The notes beneath the pieces were generated by a model. That model had not been told where the DNA came from. It searched no databases and saw only the letters and a list, made by a program, of their open reading frames with translations. Below are positions 26,286 through 34,132 of a stretch of DNA of 64,000 bases, piece after piece; position 1 is the first letter of the stretch, and each line of letters starts with the position of its first letter. Where the stretch lies: positions 806,001 to 870,000 of the forward strand of contig NZ_CP065546.1 in the NCBI RefSeq assembly GCF_015999545.1. The letters are read 5' to 3'. The translations under genes were made by a program, and so were the position numbers. The DNA comes from Lysinibacillus sp. JNUCC-52. Its GTDB lineage: Bacteria > Bacillota > Bacilli > Bacillales_A > Planococcaceae.

Positions 26286-26760
26286 AGCTAAAAAGAGAAT
26301 AAAATTTCACTTCTTCTAAAGTTATAACTAGATTAGTCCAATTTTAAGACTTCGTAATTAATATGTTTTATTCCAAGTATTCTCCAGATTACGTGATTAA
26401 TCTGTCTCAACACAATTCATTTCAAAAACATTCCAAAATTGCTTCTTCATATCTCATTCCCCCTATTATTTAATGATAGTTTGAAGCCAATAATTTTTAA
26501 ATGTTTTTGAACTTTTTATATTTTGAATATTCATTTTTTTAGGCTTCTAATATAATTAAATATGTACGTATAATTATTGGGGAAATTATTTTTTCAATGC
26601 TAAAGAGTATAATTATTTAAATTTTCTGAGTGAAAAGATATTTGTGAAATTTTCTCCCTTCCGAAGAAATATCTTTTAATAAAAATCTACAGGTATCTAT
26701 AAGAAATTTAATTTTCCCTCTTTATTATAAGTACATATATTTTTTATAGGAGTGATGTTT
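26286..26760. other. AT-rich upstream region with an inverted repeat
   Basis: About 475 bases of very AT-rich DNA without a gene. AAAAGATATTT (26633-26643) and AAATATCTTTT (26667-26677) are a perfect 11-bp inverted repeat around 23 bases, about 85 bases before the next gene. It may be a leader hairpin or operator for the two genes downstream. Confidence 0.45.
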
Positions 26761-27069
26761 ATGGCAAGTTGGTCAACTAGTATCAATAATGCTTTAAAAC
26801 AAACGGTAAAAGATCAAATTTGGCCAGTTTTTACTGTAGGTGCTGCTATAACAGGTGCTAAAGATGGTTATAAAGTCGGTGTTGAAGCCTATAATAATAA
26901 CAAAGCAAACGCACATAAAGCTGCCGTCGGAGTAGGTGCTTCACAAGCAAAACAATCCGTTGTTAAAGCTGCTATATCAACAGCTGCTAAAACAACTGGG
27001 GTAGGTGCTGTAATTTCTTTCGGTACAAATTTCGTATATCGCTTAGGACAAGAACGAGGCGTATGGTAA
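26761..27069 (+). CDS. Small Ala/Gly-rich protein of unknown function
   Basis: A 102-residue protein with no family I recognise. AGGAG lies eight bases before ATG 26761; earlier in-frame GTG and ATG codons at 26752 and 26755 overlap that site. The middle is rich in Ala, Gly, Val and Lys, with two weakly hydrophobic stretches (VFTVGAAITGA and TTGVGAVISFGTNFVY) that could be amphipathic or membrane-inserting helices, and it ends in GVW. There is no typical signal peptide or double-glycine leader. Its stop overlaps the ATG of the next gene, so the two form a coupled pair. A bacteriocin-, toxin- or phage-like role is possible but unproven. Confidence 0.65.
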   Translation: MASWSTSINNALKQTVKDQIWPVFTVGAAITGAKDGYKVGVEAYNNNKANAHKAAVGVGASQAKQSVVKAAISTAAKTTGVGAVISFGTNFVYRLGQERGVW

Positions 27070-27737
27070 ATAGAAAATTTCAAATTAATTTATCTCCTTT
27101 TGTCAAAAAGCTAGAAATGAAGTATTTAGAAGGAAATGAATTAATCAATGTACCTCTTTATTACAATAGAATTTCGTGTCAATGGGAAATCGATAATTTG
27201 GTATTAATTCAAAACTGTTTGTATTATTATTGTTTAAATGACTCTAACTTTTTTTTGGATCCTTTAAACCTAAATATTTATAAAGATAAAAACACTATGA
27301 TATATTCGGTTTATGATCAGCATCTAATTAATACAGAAATATATGAGGATTTTATATTGTCTGTTCAATCTTTTAAAATTCAAAATTCCAATCCGGACAC
27401 TTATTTGTTTACTAAAAATTTCTTTTTAACAGATGAGGTGATTGGTCTTTTAGTGAATATTAATAGAACAATTATTGACACAATTAAGTATAGTATTATC
27501 GTAACTTTTGAATGGATAGGACCAGAAGGAACATATTATATTACTGATAAATATTTACCTGTAGATTTTTTTCAAGGTTCATCTACTATAAAGCATGGGC
27601 TTAGAATTGATTCAAATACCATGCAAACAGGAAAATGGATTGTAAGAATACTTGTTAATAACATATTAAACTTTCAATTTAATTTTTATATTCAAAGTGT
27701 CACATATAAAAACCCATATAACTCGAAAGGGTATTAA
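27063..27737 (+). CDS. Unknown protein coupled to the small Ala/Gly-rich protein
   Basis: A 224-residue soluble protein, very rich in Asn, Ile and Tyr, encoded in AT-rich DNA. Its ATG overlaps the preceding stop (ATGGTAA), and only a weak GAGG site precedes it, so translation probably depends on its neighbour. The C-terminal half (from about residue 140) looks like a beta-sandwich: VTFEWIGPEGTYYITDKY, then TGKWIVRILVNNILNFQFNF, reminiscent of wing-like or Ig-like strands. It could be an immunity or binding partner of the upstream product. I do not recognise a family. Confidence 0.65.
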   Translation: MVNRKFQINLSPFVKKLEMKYLEGNELINVPLYYNRISCQWEIDNLVLIQNCLYYYCLNDSNFFLDPLNLNIYKDKNTMIYSVYDQHLINTEIYEDFILSVQSFKIQNSNPDTYLFTKNFFLTDEVIGLLVNINRTIIDTIKYSIIVTFEWIGPEGTYYITDKYLPVDFFQGSSTIKHGLRIDSNTMQTGKWIVRILVNNILNFQFNFYIQSVTYKNPYNSKGY

Positions 27738-27804
27738 AATTTTATTTTGTTCATCTAGTAAAGTAAAAAATTTTTAGAGTAAACAGTGAAGACGAAACAA
27801 TAAA

Positions 27805-27897
27805 TACTATTCGCGCCTAACCTACTGTGCTTAACAGGCCAAACAAGACTGTACTCTTTTGCAAAATCCAGTGATATGGGCGTAAGCGCGAATAGTA
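27805..27897. repeat. 93-bp structure bounded by 12-bp perfect inverted repeats
   Basis: TACTATTCGCGC (27805-27816) and GCGCGAATAGTA (27886-27897) are perfect inverted repeats around 69 bases. They are much more GC-rich than the surrounding DNA, which suggests an inserted small element or a long-range hairpin. No reading frame lies inside. It is not a convincing integron attC site because the expected right-hand core is absent. Confidence 0.6.
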
Positions 27898-28032
27898 CAT
27901 CACTAATTACTTGTATAACTCTAATTGTTAAATACCTCCATATAATAGCATCGCATAATATAAAACCCTATTCAAAAAGTTTTTATCAACATAAGTTAAT
28001 AAATTCAAAATACAATGTACGGGGGATATATC

Positions 28033-28563
28033 TTGAAAAACTATATAATAATTATTTCTATTCTTCTTATATTTACTGTATTTTTAATTATACAAAGAAC
28101 TTATTCTATTGAATCGAACGAGAGTGCAATGACTACTAGTATTCAACAACAATTAGAGGCCGATATAGAGATTTCATCGATAGAAGAATATGACATTTCA
28201 AAATCTAATTCAAAGATTGTTTTATTTGAGTATGGTAATGAAAAGGGATATGCAGTTTTCAAAGTGAATTATGTTAACAAAAAATTAAAAATTATTTTTG
28301 TAAAATCTAATATTTTAGATAAGAATATCAATATCATACATACAAATCGAGGTAATTATATTCTTTTAAGTGGTAACTATAATGAGAAAATAAATTATAT
28401 AGTTGTAAATGAAGGCAATACTAAGCACTTATTTGAAGTTGCACTTATTAACGAAAACTTTAGAAATTTATATATTACTCTCGAAACTATTCCACGTAGT
28501 TTAACTGACACGATGCTAAATGATGTATTAGTATACAATAAGGATAATAAGCTAGTATATTAG
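28033..28563 (+). CDS. Membrane-anchored protein of unknown function
   Basis: A 176-residue protein with one N-terminal hydrophobic helix (residues about 4-22, IIIISILLIFTVFLII) and an outside domain of alternating strands and polar residues (about 30-176). TTG 28033 is preferred because GGGGGA lies six bases before it; an ATG at 28015 lies upstream of that site. It resembles in outline the small YtrH/YmfJ-like anchored lipoprotein-type orphans of Bacillus, but without a recognisable motif. AT-rich coding sequence like its neighbours suggests that it belongs to the same acquired stretch. Confidence 0.6.
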   Translation: MKNYIIIISILLIFTVFLIIQRTYSIESNESAMTTSIQQQLEADIEISSIEEYDISKSNSKIVLFEYGNEKGYAVFKVNYVNKKLKIIFVKSNILDKNINIIHTNRGNYILLSGNYNEKINYIVVNEGNTKHLFEVALINENFRNLYITLETIPRSLTDTMLNDVLVYNKDNKLVY

Positions 28564-28973
28564 AATCACTGCCAATATCTTCAACTCCATCAAGGACTAT
28601 GCCCTCCCCTTTTTATAAAATAGAATTTATCTACCTGCGTGTTTAAATGATTAAAACCGAGATGGTAACTCCTGTAGAAACACAAAGTATATAAATGCAA
28701 CAAGGGGCACATTAGCGAGGGTTGCAGTTTTCGATGCACCTGAGGAAGCGTCTGCATGGAGCGAGAATCAAATGCTAGAATGCTTGTTTAACGTAAATAA
28801 GTATTCCTTTTCAACAAAATCAGTTAAAATCGTCCTTTTTTTATCCTTTATCTTCTTGTGCTTATCTAAGAATGATGTTTTTTCGCAAGATCCCACTTAC
28901 ATTAAAAAACAAGAGCGATTGGATTGGACCCAAGAAAACTTTTTCATAAAGCGTTTATATTTTTATATCATAC
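28564..28973. other. Gene-free stretch with a decayed repeat
   Basis: About 410 bases. The segment around 28710-28775 (with CACCTGAGGAAGCGTCTGCATGGAGCGAGAATC) resembles the dispersed intergenic repeat common in Bacillus and Lysinibacillus (GAAGCGAAAGCGTC-type), in decayed form; this is recognition from memory, not alignment. A 72-codon frame at 28772-28990 has no ribosome site and overlaps the next promoter, so I do not call it a gene. Confidence 0.35.
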
Positions 28974-29002
28974 TTGACAACTTGGTTTAATCAACGTATT
29001 AT
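28974..29002 (+). promoter_or_regulatory. Consensus sigma-A promoter of the M20 amidohydrolase
   Basis: TTGACA (28974-28979) and TATTAT (28997-29002) are exactly 17 bases apart, 31 bases before the GTG start. The perfect -35 box predicts strong, largely unregulated transcription. Confidence 0.85.
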
Positions 29003-29033
29003 CATTTTCATACATTTAGATAGAGGTGATCTT

Positions 29034-30215
29034 GTGAGTTTTCAAAATCAAGTAGAACAATTACATACACTTTTCGATGATATTGTAGCTAATCGTCGTT
29101 ATATGCATATGCACCCTGAATTATCATTTGAAGAAGAAAAAACATCCATTTTTATTGCAAATACATTAAAAGAATATGGTATCCCATTCCGCGAACGCGT
29201 TGGCAAAAATGGAGTCGTTGCTAACATTGATGGCGCTTTACCAGGAAAAACACTCGCGTTCCGTGCCGATTTCGATGCCCTGCCAATCAATGATGAAAAA
29301 GACGTACCCTATAAATCGACAGTACCTGGCGTTATGCACGCTTGTGGTCATGATGGACATACTGCTGCACTACTTGCATTTGCAAAAATTGTACAGCAAA
29401 ATAAAGATCAATTAAGAGGCTCTATCCGTTTAATTTTCCAACCTGCAGAAGAAAAACCACCAGGTGGAGCAAAATTTATGATTGAGGATGGCGTGCTTGA
29501 TGGTGTTGATTTTGTATTTGGAGCTCATTTAGCTTCCGATTTACCTTTGGGAAAAATTTCAACTGCAGCTGGTCCAATAATGGCCTCTGTTGACGCATTT
29601 ACGATTAAATTATTCGGTAAAGGTGGACATGGAGCTTACCCACATACGACGAAAGATTCAATCATTGCAGCGACTCAGCTTATTCAAAATTTCCAGCAAA
29701 TCGTTAGCCGTAGAGTAAATCCAACTGAGGCAGCGGTTGTAACAGTTGGTAGTTTACATGCAGGAAATGCCTTTAATGTTATTGCAGACACTGCTACATT
29801 AGAAGGTACTGTTCGTACATTAAATCAAAATGTACGTAATCAAATTGAAAAAGAAATTTTCGCTATTTTAGATGGCTTAAAAGTTTCAAATTATGTAGAC
29901 TATGAAATCGATTATTTAAAAGGCTATCCTGTTTTAATTAATACAGAAAAGGAATCTGTTATTGTTGAACAATTAATTAAAGAACAATTCACAGAAGAAG
30001 CTTTCGAAATTAAAACTGCAGTCTTGGGTGCCGAAGATTTTGCCTATTACTTACAACATGTACCAGGAAACTTTATTCACGTTGGCTCTGCCAATGAACA
30101 TGCAAATACACAATTCCCTCACCACCATCCAAAATTCGATTTTGATGAGCGTGCATTGCTAAATATCGCAACAATATTCTTAAAAATTATTGATTATTAC
30201 GGTAAAGTCGAATAA
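29034..30215 (+). CDS. M20-family amidohydrolase
   Basis: A 393-residue zinc amidohydrolase of the M20D group (hippurate hydrolase, N-acetyl amino acid deacetylase and auxin-conjugate hydrolase relatives). Seen are HPELSFEE near residue 24, RADFDALP, the metal motif HACGHDGHTAALL, PAEEKPPGG with the catalytic Glu pair, and HHHPKFDFDE at the end. The substrate is probably an N-acyl amino acid. GTG 29034 is chosen with AGAGGTGAT upstream; a TTG at 28974 would start inside the promoter. A peptide-uptake operon converges on it. Confidence 0.9.
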   Translation: MSFQNQVEQLHTLFDDIVANRRYMHMHPELSFEEEKTSIFIANTLKEYGIPFRERVGKNGVVANIDGALPGKTLAFRADFDALPINDEKDVPYKSTVPGVMHACGHDGHTAALLAFAKIVQQNKDQLRGSIRLIFQPAEEKPPGGAKFMIEDGVLDGVDFVFGAHLASDLPLGKISTAAGPIMASVDAFTIKLFGKGGHGAYPHTTKDSIIAATQLIQNFQQIVSRRVNPTEAAVVTVGSLHAGNAFNVIADTATLEGTVRTLNQNVRNQIEKEIFAILDGLKVSNYVDYEIDYLKGYPVLINTEKESVIVEQLIKEQFTEEAFEIKTAVLGAEDFAYYLQHVPGNFIHVGSANEHANTQFPHHHPKFDFDERALLNIATIFLKIIDYYGKVE

Positions 30216-30220
30216 ATAAA

Positions 30221-30259
30221 ACGGATTTGGAAAACGTGTAATTTTCCAAATCCGTTTTT
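30221..30259 (+). terminator. Terminator after the amidohydrolase
   Basis: ACGGATTTGGAAAA (30221-30234) pairs perfectly with TTTTCCAAATCCGT (30242-30255), followed by TTTT. Confidence 0.88.
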
Positions 30260-30342
30260 GTCTTTTCTAGGAAAATGTAAGCACAAAATTACATTCGTTT
30301 AATTTCAATTGCTAGAGTATGATCCAAAATCAAAAAAGCCAA

Positions 30343-30368
30343 ATCCGAAAATAATGTTTTTTTCGGAT
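30343..30368 (-). terminator. Terminator of the peptide-uptake operon
   Basis: ATCCGAAAA (30343-30351) and TTTTCGGAT (30360-30368) form a stem; on the minus strand a GGCTTTTTTG run follows. Confidence 0.7.
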
Positions 30369-30380
30369 CTGCCCCTTTTG

Positions 30381-31304
30381 CTACTTTGAATTGTGTGGGT
30401 CAAGTGCGTCTCGCAATGCATCCCCAATATAGTTAATTGATAAAACTGTACATAATATTAAAATACCTGGTGGAATCCAAAGCCACGGTTGATCCGTTAA
30501 AATCGAAATCGATTGGGCATTTGAAAGCATATTCCCCCAACTTGCATCTGGCGGCTGTACGCCTAAGCCTAAAAAGCTTAATGCTGCTTCATCTAATATT
30601 GCCCCTGCAACACCAGAAGTAGCGAAAATCAAAATAGGTGCAATGGTATTCGGTAAAATATGCTTAAACAAAATACGTGGCGTCTTATATCCTAGAGCAA
30701 TACTTGCTTTCACATAGTCCGATTGCTTAATCGCTAAAACATTGCCGCGCACAAGTCGTGCTATACCTGGCCAGCCTAACACTCCTAAAATAAGAATGAT
30801 ATTCGTTAACCCTGGTCCTACAATACTAGCAACAACTAAAATAAACAAAATATATGGAAATGACATAAACATATCTGTAATACGCATAATAATCCCATCT
30901 ATAATGCCACCAAAATAACCAGAAATTAACCCTAATACAGTACCAATAATCGCCGAAATTGCCACCGCACCAATACCTACAGCTAACGAAACACGTGCCG
31001 CATAAATGACCCGACTAAACACGTCTCGTCCTACTTGATCTGTACCGAGTAAGTGCTGCCATGAAGGTGGTGCACTAAATTCGCTTGTAATTTCAGCTGG
31101 ATCAAAAGGTGCAATAAACGGTGCAAAAATGGACGCAATCGTTACAATCGCTAAAAACCATAGTCCAATTACAGCTAATTTATGCTTTTTGAATCTTTTC
31201 CAAAATAAGCTCTTCGTATTTGCTACAGCAAATTCTTCATTCCAAGTGACCGTGTGTTCTGTATCATACTGTTTTTTATTAAAATACCGTTTAAATAAAC
31301 TCAT
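30381..31304 (-). CDS. Peptide ABC transporter permease (OppC/DppC-like)
   Basis: A 307-residue inner-membrane permease with six hydrophobic helices and the BPD_transp_1 loop (ALGYKTPRILFKHILPNTIAPIL). The N-terminal region with KRFKKHKLAVIGLWFLAIV is the OppC_N segment. It forms the membrane channel with the OppB-like protein for import of di- or oligopeptides. Its ATG overlaps the stop of the OppB-like gene (ATGA). It is the last gene of a seven-gene operon that reads 37420 to 30381. Confidence 0.92.
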   Translation of the reverse strand: MSLFKRYFNKKQYDTEHTVTWNEEFAVANTKSLFWKRFKKHKLAVIGLWFLAIVTIASIFAPFIAPFDPAEITSEFSAPPSWQHLLGTDQVGRDVFSRVIYAARVSLAVGIGAVAISAIIGTVLGLISGYFGGIIDGIIMRITDMFMSFPYILFILVVASIVGPGLTNIILILGVLGWPGIARLVRGNVLAIKQSDYVKASIALGYKTPRILFKHILPNTIAPILIFATSGVAGAILDEAALSFLGLGVQPPDASWGNMLSNAQSISILTDQPWLWIPPGILILCTVLSINYIGDALRDALDPHNSK

Positions 31305-32275
31305 CGTTTGCCACCCCCAACATAGCTTTTGCGAATACGTGGGTCGACAAATGCGTATACAATATCCGTTAAAATATTTGAAGCAATAACAATGAATGCA
31401 GCTACTAAGTTTAATCCCATAATGGTAGAGTAATCACGGCTCATAATGGAAGAAAGCGTAAGCTGACCAATACCTGGCCAGGAGAAAATTTGCTCAATTA
31501 CAACTGCTCCACCAAATAAAATCGAAATCTCTAATCCGATAATTGTTACAATTGGAATTAAAGCATTTCGCATCGCATGTTTATTCACAACGAAAAATTC
31601 TTTTACTCCTTTTGCACGAGCTGTACGTAAAAAATCTTGTCCCATAATTTCAAGCATGCCCGAACGCACATAACGGATGTTTCTCCCAGCAACGCTTGCG
31701 ACAAGCACTGTCACTGGTAAAATCATATGCCATAAAAGTGATCCGAAGCTTCCTTCAGCACCTAATTCTTTCATACCGCCTGAAGGTAACCAATTTAATT
31801 GAATTGAGAAAATATATACTAATAATAAAGCCAAGAAGAAGTTTGGAATGGAAACTCCTAAAAATGAACCCGTTACAAATGTATAATCAAGTTTCGAATA
31901 TTGCTTCGTTGCACTATAAATGCCAATTGGAATCGCAATAATTAACCCTAATATTAACGCTGTTCCCATTAAAATAATTGTCGGACCCATTCGGCTCGCA
32001 ATTAACTCGGTTACAGGCTCATACGTAATCATGGAATAGCCTAAATCGCCATGCAACACTAAGTTTTTTAACCAATTCCAATATTGAATGTAGGCTGGAT
32101 CATTTAGTCCTAATTCTATCATTTTAGCCTGTCTTGCGGCCTCTGGTAACTTAGGGCTCACGAGCATATCGACAGGATTACCCGGTGCCATTCGCATAAT
32201 AATGAAGTTAATAACCGATACACCAAATAAAACGGGGACGGCGATTAATAATCGTCTTAAAATATATCCTAGCAT
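31301..32275 (-). CDS. Peptide ABC transporter permease (OppB/DppB-like)
   Basis: A 324-residue permease with the typical N-terminus MLGYILRRLLIAVPVLFGVSVINFIIMRMAPGNPVD, six hydrophobic helices and the cytoplasmic loop TARAKGVKEFFVVNKHAMRNALIPI that contacts the ATPases. It pairs with the OppC-like subunit. The ATG overlaps the end of the OppF-like gene by seven bases (ATGCTAG), showing tight coupling. Confidence 0.93.
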   Translation of the reverse strand: MLGYILRRLLIAVPVLFGVSVINFIIMRMAPGNPVDMLVSPKLPEAARQAKMIELGLNDPAYIQYWNWLKNLVLHGDLGYSMITYEPVTELIASRMGPTIILMGTALILGLIIAIPIGIYSATKQYSKLDYTFVTGSFLGVSIPNFFLALLLVYIFSIQLNWLPSGGMKELGAEGSFGSLLWHMILPVTVLVASVAGRNIRYVRSGMLEIMGQDFLRTARAKGVKEFFVVNKHAMRNALIPIVTIIGLEISILFGGAVVIEQIFSWPGIGQLTLSSIMSRDYSTIMGLNLVAAFIVIASNILTDIVYAFVDPRIRKSYVGGGKR

Positions 32276-33123
32276 GCATCTGTCCCCTTTTCACGGCGAA
32301 TAATACTTCGTTTTGTCGGATCTGGCTTCGGATAAGCATTTAATAATTTTTTTGTATAATCATGTTGAGGGTTTAAGAAAATTTGTTCTGTTTTACCCAT
32401 CTCCACAATTTTGCCCTCATACATTACTGCAATACGATCACTAATATATTTCATTGCACCTAAACCGTGCGCAATGAATAAGTATGTTAACCCTAATTCA
32501 TTTTGAAGCTGTTTAAACAAGTTTAAAATTTGCGCTTGAATCGAAACATCTAATGCCGATACAGGCTCATCACAAATTAATAATCTTGGTCGTAATGATA
32601 ACGCACGAGCAATGCCGACACGTTGGCGTTGACCACCCGAAAACTCGTGTGGGTAACGGTCTTTTGCTGTCGTTGGTAGCCCCACTAACGCAAGTAATCG
32701 GTCTACTTCCTGCGCTATCTCATTCGTTGGAACTATTTTATGTACGCGTAGCGGTTCTGCAAGTAATGATCCGATTGTTTGTCTTGGATTTAAAGAAGAA
32801 TATGGATCTTGGAAAACAATTTGGATTTGTTGACTTAAGCTAACGCGGTCTGTTCGATAATCCATTTGTTGACCATTAAATAGAATACGGCCCCCCGTTT
32901 TCGGTTCTAGACCGATAATCGTGCGCCCTAACGTTGATTTTCCACAGCCAGATTCTCCTACGAGCCCAACTGTTTCCCCTTCGTAAATTTCGAATGAAAC
33001 GCCATTTACTGCTTTCACATAATCGGTTTTTAAATTCATAAAGCCTGTTTTAAACGGATAGTACGTTTTAACATCTTCTAATACAAGTAACGGAGAGTTG
33101 TTTTGCTCTGTTTCCTTTTTCAT
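32269..33123 (-). CDS. Peptide ABC transporter ATPase (OppF/DppF-like)
   Basis: A 284-residue ATPase with Walker A GESGCGKST, signature FSGGQRQRVGIARAL and Walker B LLICDEPVSALDVS. It is a little short for OppF (usually over 300), because the C-terminal oligopeptide domain with its cysteines is reduced. ATG 33123 is used: AAGGAGGAG lies just upstream and the ATG overlaps the TGA of the OppD-like gene. A longer frame to 33156 would run through the ribosome site. Confidence 0.92.
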   Translation of the reverse strand: MKKETEQNNSPLLVLEDVKTYYPFKTGFMNLKTDYVKAVNGVSFEIYEGETVGLVGESGCGKSTLGRTIIGLEPKTGGRILFNGQQMDYRTDRVSLSQQIQIVFQDPYSSLNPRQTIGSLLAEPLRVHKIVPTNEIAQEVDRLLALVGLPTTAKDRYPHEFSGGQRQRVGIARALSLRPRLLICDEPVSALDVSIQAQILNLFKQLQNELGLTYLFIAHGLGAMKYISDRIAVMYEGKIVEMGKTEQIFLNPQHDYTKKLLNAYPKPDPTKRSIIRREKGTDAC

Positions 33124-34109
33124 TTCTGCTCTCCTCCTTGTGCGACCTTTTGCCATTCAAAACATCTCGTTTTATGCCCTTTTTCAACTTCAATTAATGG
33201 TGGTTGCTGTTTTTTACAATGCTCTGTTGCAAAAGCGCAACGGTTTGCAAAACGACAGCCAACAATATTTTGATAACGTCCTGGTATCGTACCTGGTATT
33301 GCCTTTAATTGTTTTCCGTCAAAATCCATTGATGGAATTGAATCCATTAGGCCCATTGTATATGGATGTAATGGTCGTTCAAACAACGTAAAAACATCTG
33401 CTTCTTCGACAACTTGCCCTGCATACATAACGATGACACGATCTGCCATTTCTGCAACGACACCTAAATCATGTGTAATAAGTAAAACAGACGTCTGCAG
33501 CTCATAACACAATTCATTCATTAAGCGCATGATTTGTGCTTGTACCGTTACATCAAGTGCCGTTGTCGGTTCGTCCGCAATTAATAGCTTTGGTTTACAT
33601 ACTAAAGCTATTGCAATCATGACACGTTGTCGCATTCCACCTGATAAAGAGAATGGAAATTGCTTCATCACACGTTTAGCATTAGGTATACCAACTTTAT
33701 CTAACATATTTTGAGCAATTGCTTTTGCTTCCTTTTTATCGACATCTGTATGGAGTAAAATGGCCTCTACTAGCTGATGGCCAATTGTAAAAACAGGATT
33801 TAACGCGGTCATTGGCTCTTGAAAAATCATTGAAATTTCTTTCCCTCGTAACGATTGAAATTCCTTATTAGAAAGAGCTGTTAAGTTTTTATCTTCTAAT
33901 GTAATCTCACCTTGCTCAATTGAACCGCGTTTCCCTAATAGACGCATAATAGAGAGTGCTGTTACGCTTTTCCCGCTTCCCGACTCACCAACAATCCCCA
34001 ATGTTTCACCTTTTTTTACATCAAAGCTAACATCGTCGACACTGACTACTTTTCCATATTCAGTTTCGAATGCCGTTTTCAGCTGTTTTACGCTTAGCAA
34101 ACTCTCCAT
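33120..34109 (-). CDS. Peptide ABC transporter ATPase (OppD/DppD-like)
   Basis: A 329-residue ATPase with Walker A GESGSGKSV, signature LSGGMRQRVMIAIAL, Walker B LLIADEPTTALDVT and the C-terminal oligopeptide/dipeptide domain with CRFANRCAFATEHC, whose cysteines can hold an iron-sulfur cluster in relatives. It powers import together with the OppF-like subunit, whose start it overlaps. It follows the binding-protein gene by 23 bases. Confidence 0.93.
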   Translation of the reverse strand: MESLLSVKQLKTAFETEYGKVVSVDDVSFDVKKGETLGIVGESGSGKSVTALSIMRLLGKRGSIEQGEITLEDKNLTALSNKEFQSLRGKEISMIFQEPMTALNPVFTIGHQLVEAILLHTDVDKKEAKAIAQNMLDKVGIPNAKRVMKQFPFSLSGGMRQRVMIAIALVCKPKLLIADEPTTALDVTVQAQIMRLMNELCYELQTSVLLITHDLGVVAEMADRVIVMYAGQVVEEADVFTLFERPLHPYTMGLMDSIPSMDFDGKQLKAIPGTIPGRYQNIVGCRFANRCAFATEHCKKQQPPLIEVEKGHKTRCFEWQKVAQGGEQK

Positions 34110-34132
34110 TAAAACACGTCCTATCTCTCTCT

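Noticed and set aside
27805..27897. Integron attC site
   Set aside because: The left end contains a CCTAAC core-like string, but the right end lacks the matching GTTRRRY core, and no integrase or cassette is present.
28772..28990. 72-codon reading frame as a gene
   Set aside because: It has no ribosome site, continues upstream into a decayed repeat and overlaps the consensus promoter of the amidohydrolase.
28974..29033. N-terminal extension of the M20 amidohydrolase
   Set aside because: The extension would begin at the TTG of the -35 box; the GTG at 29034 has a proper ribosome site and gives the family length.
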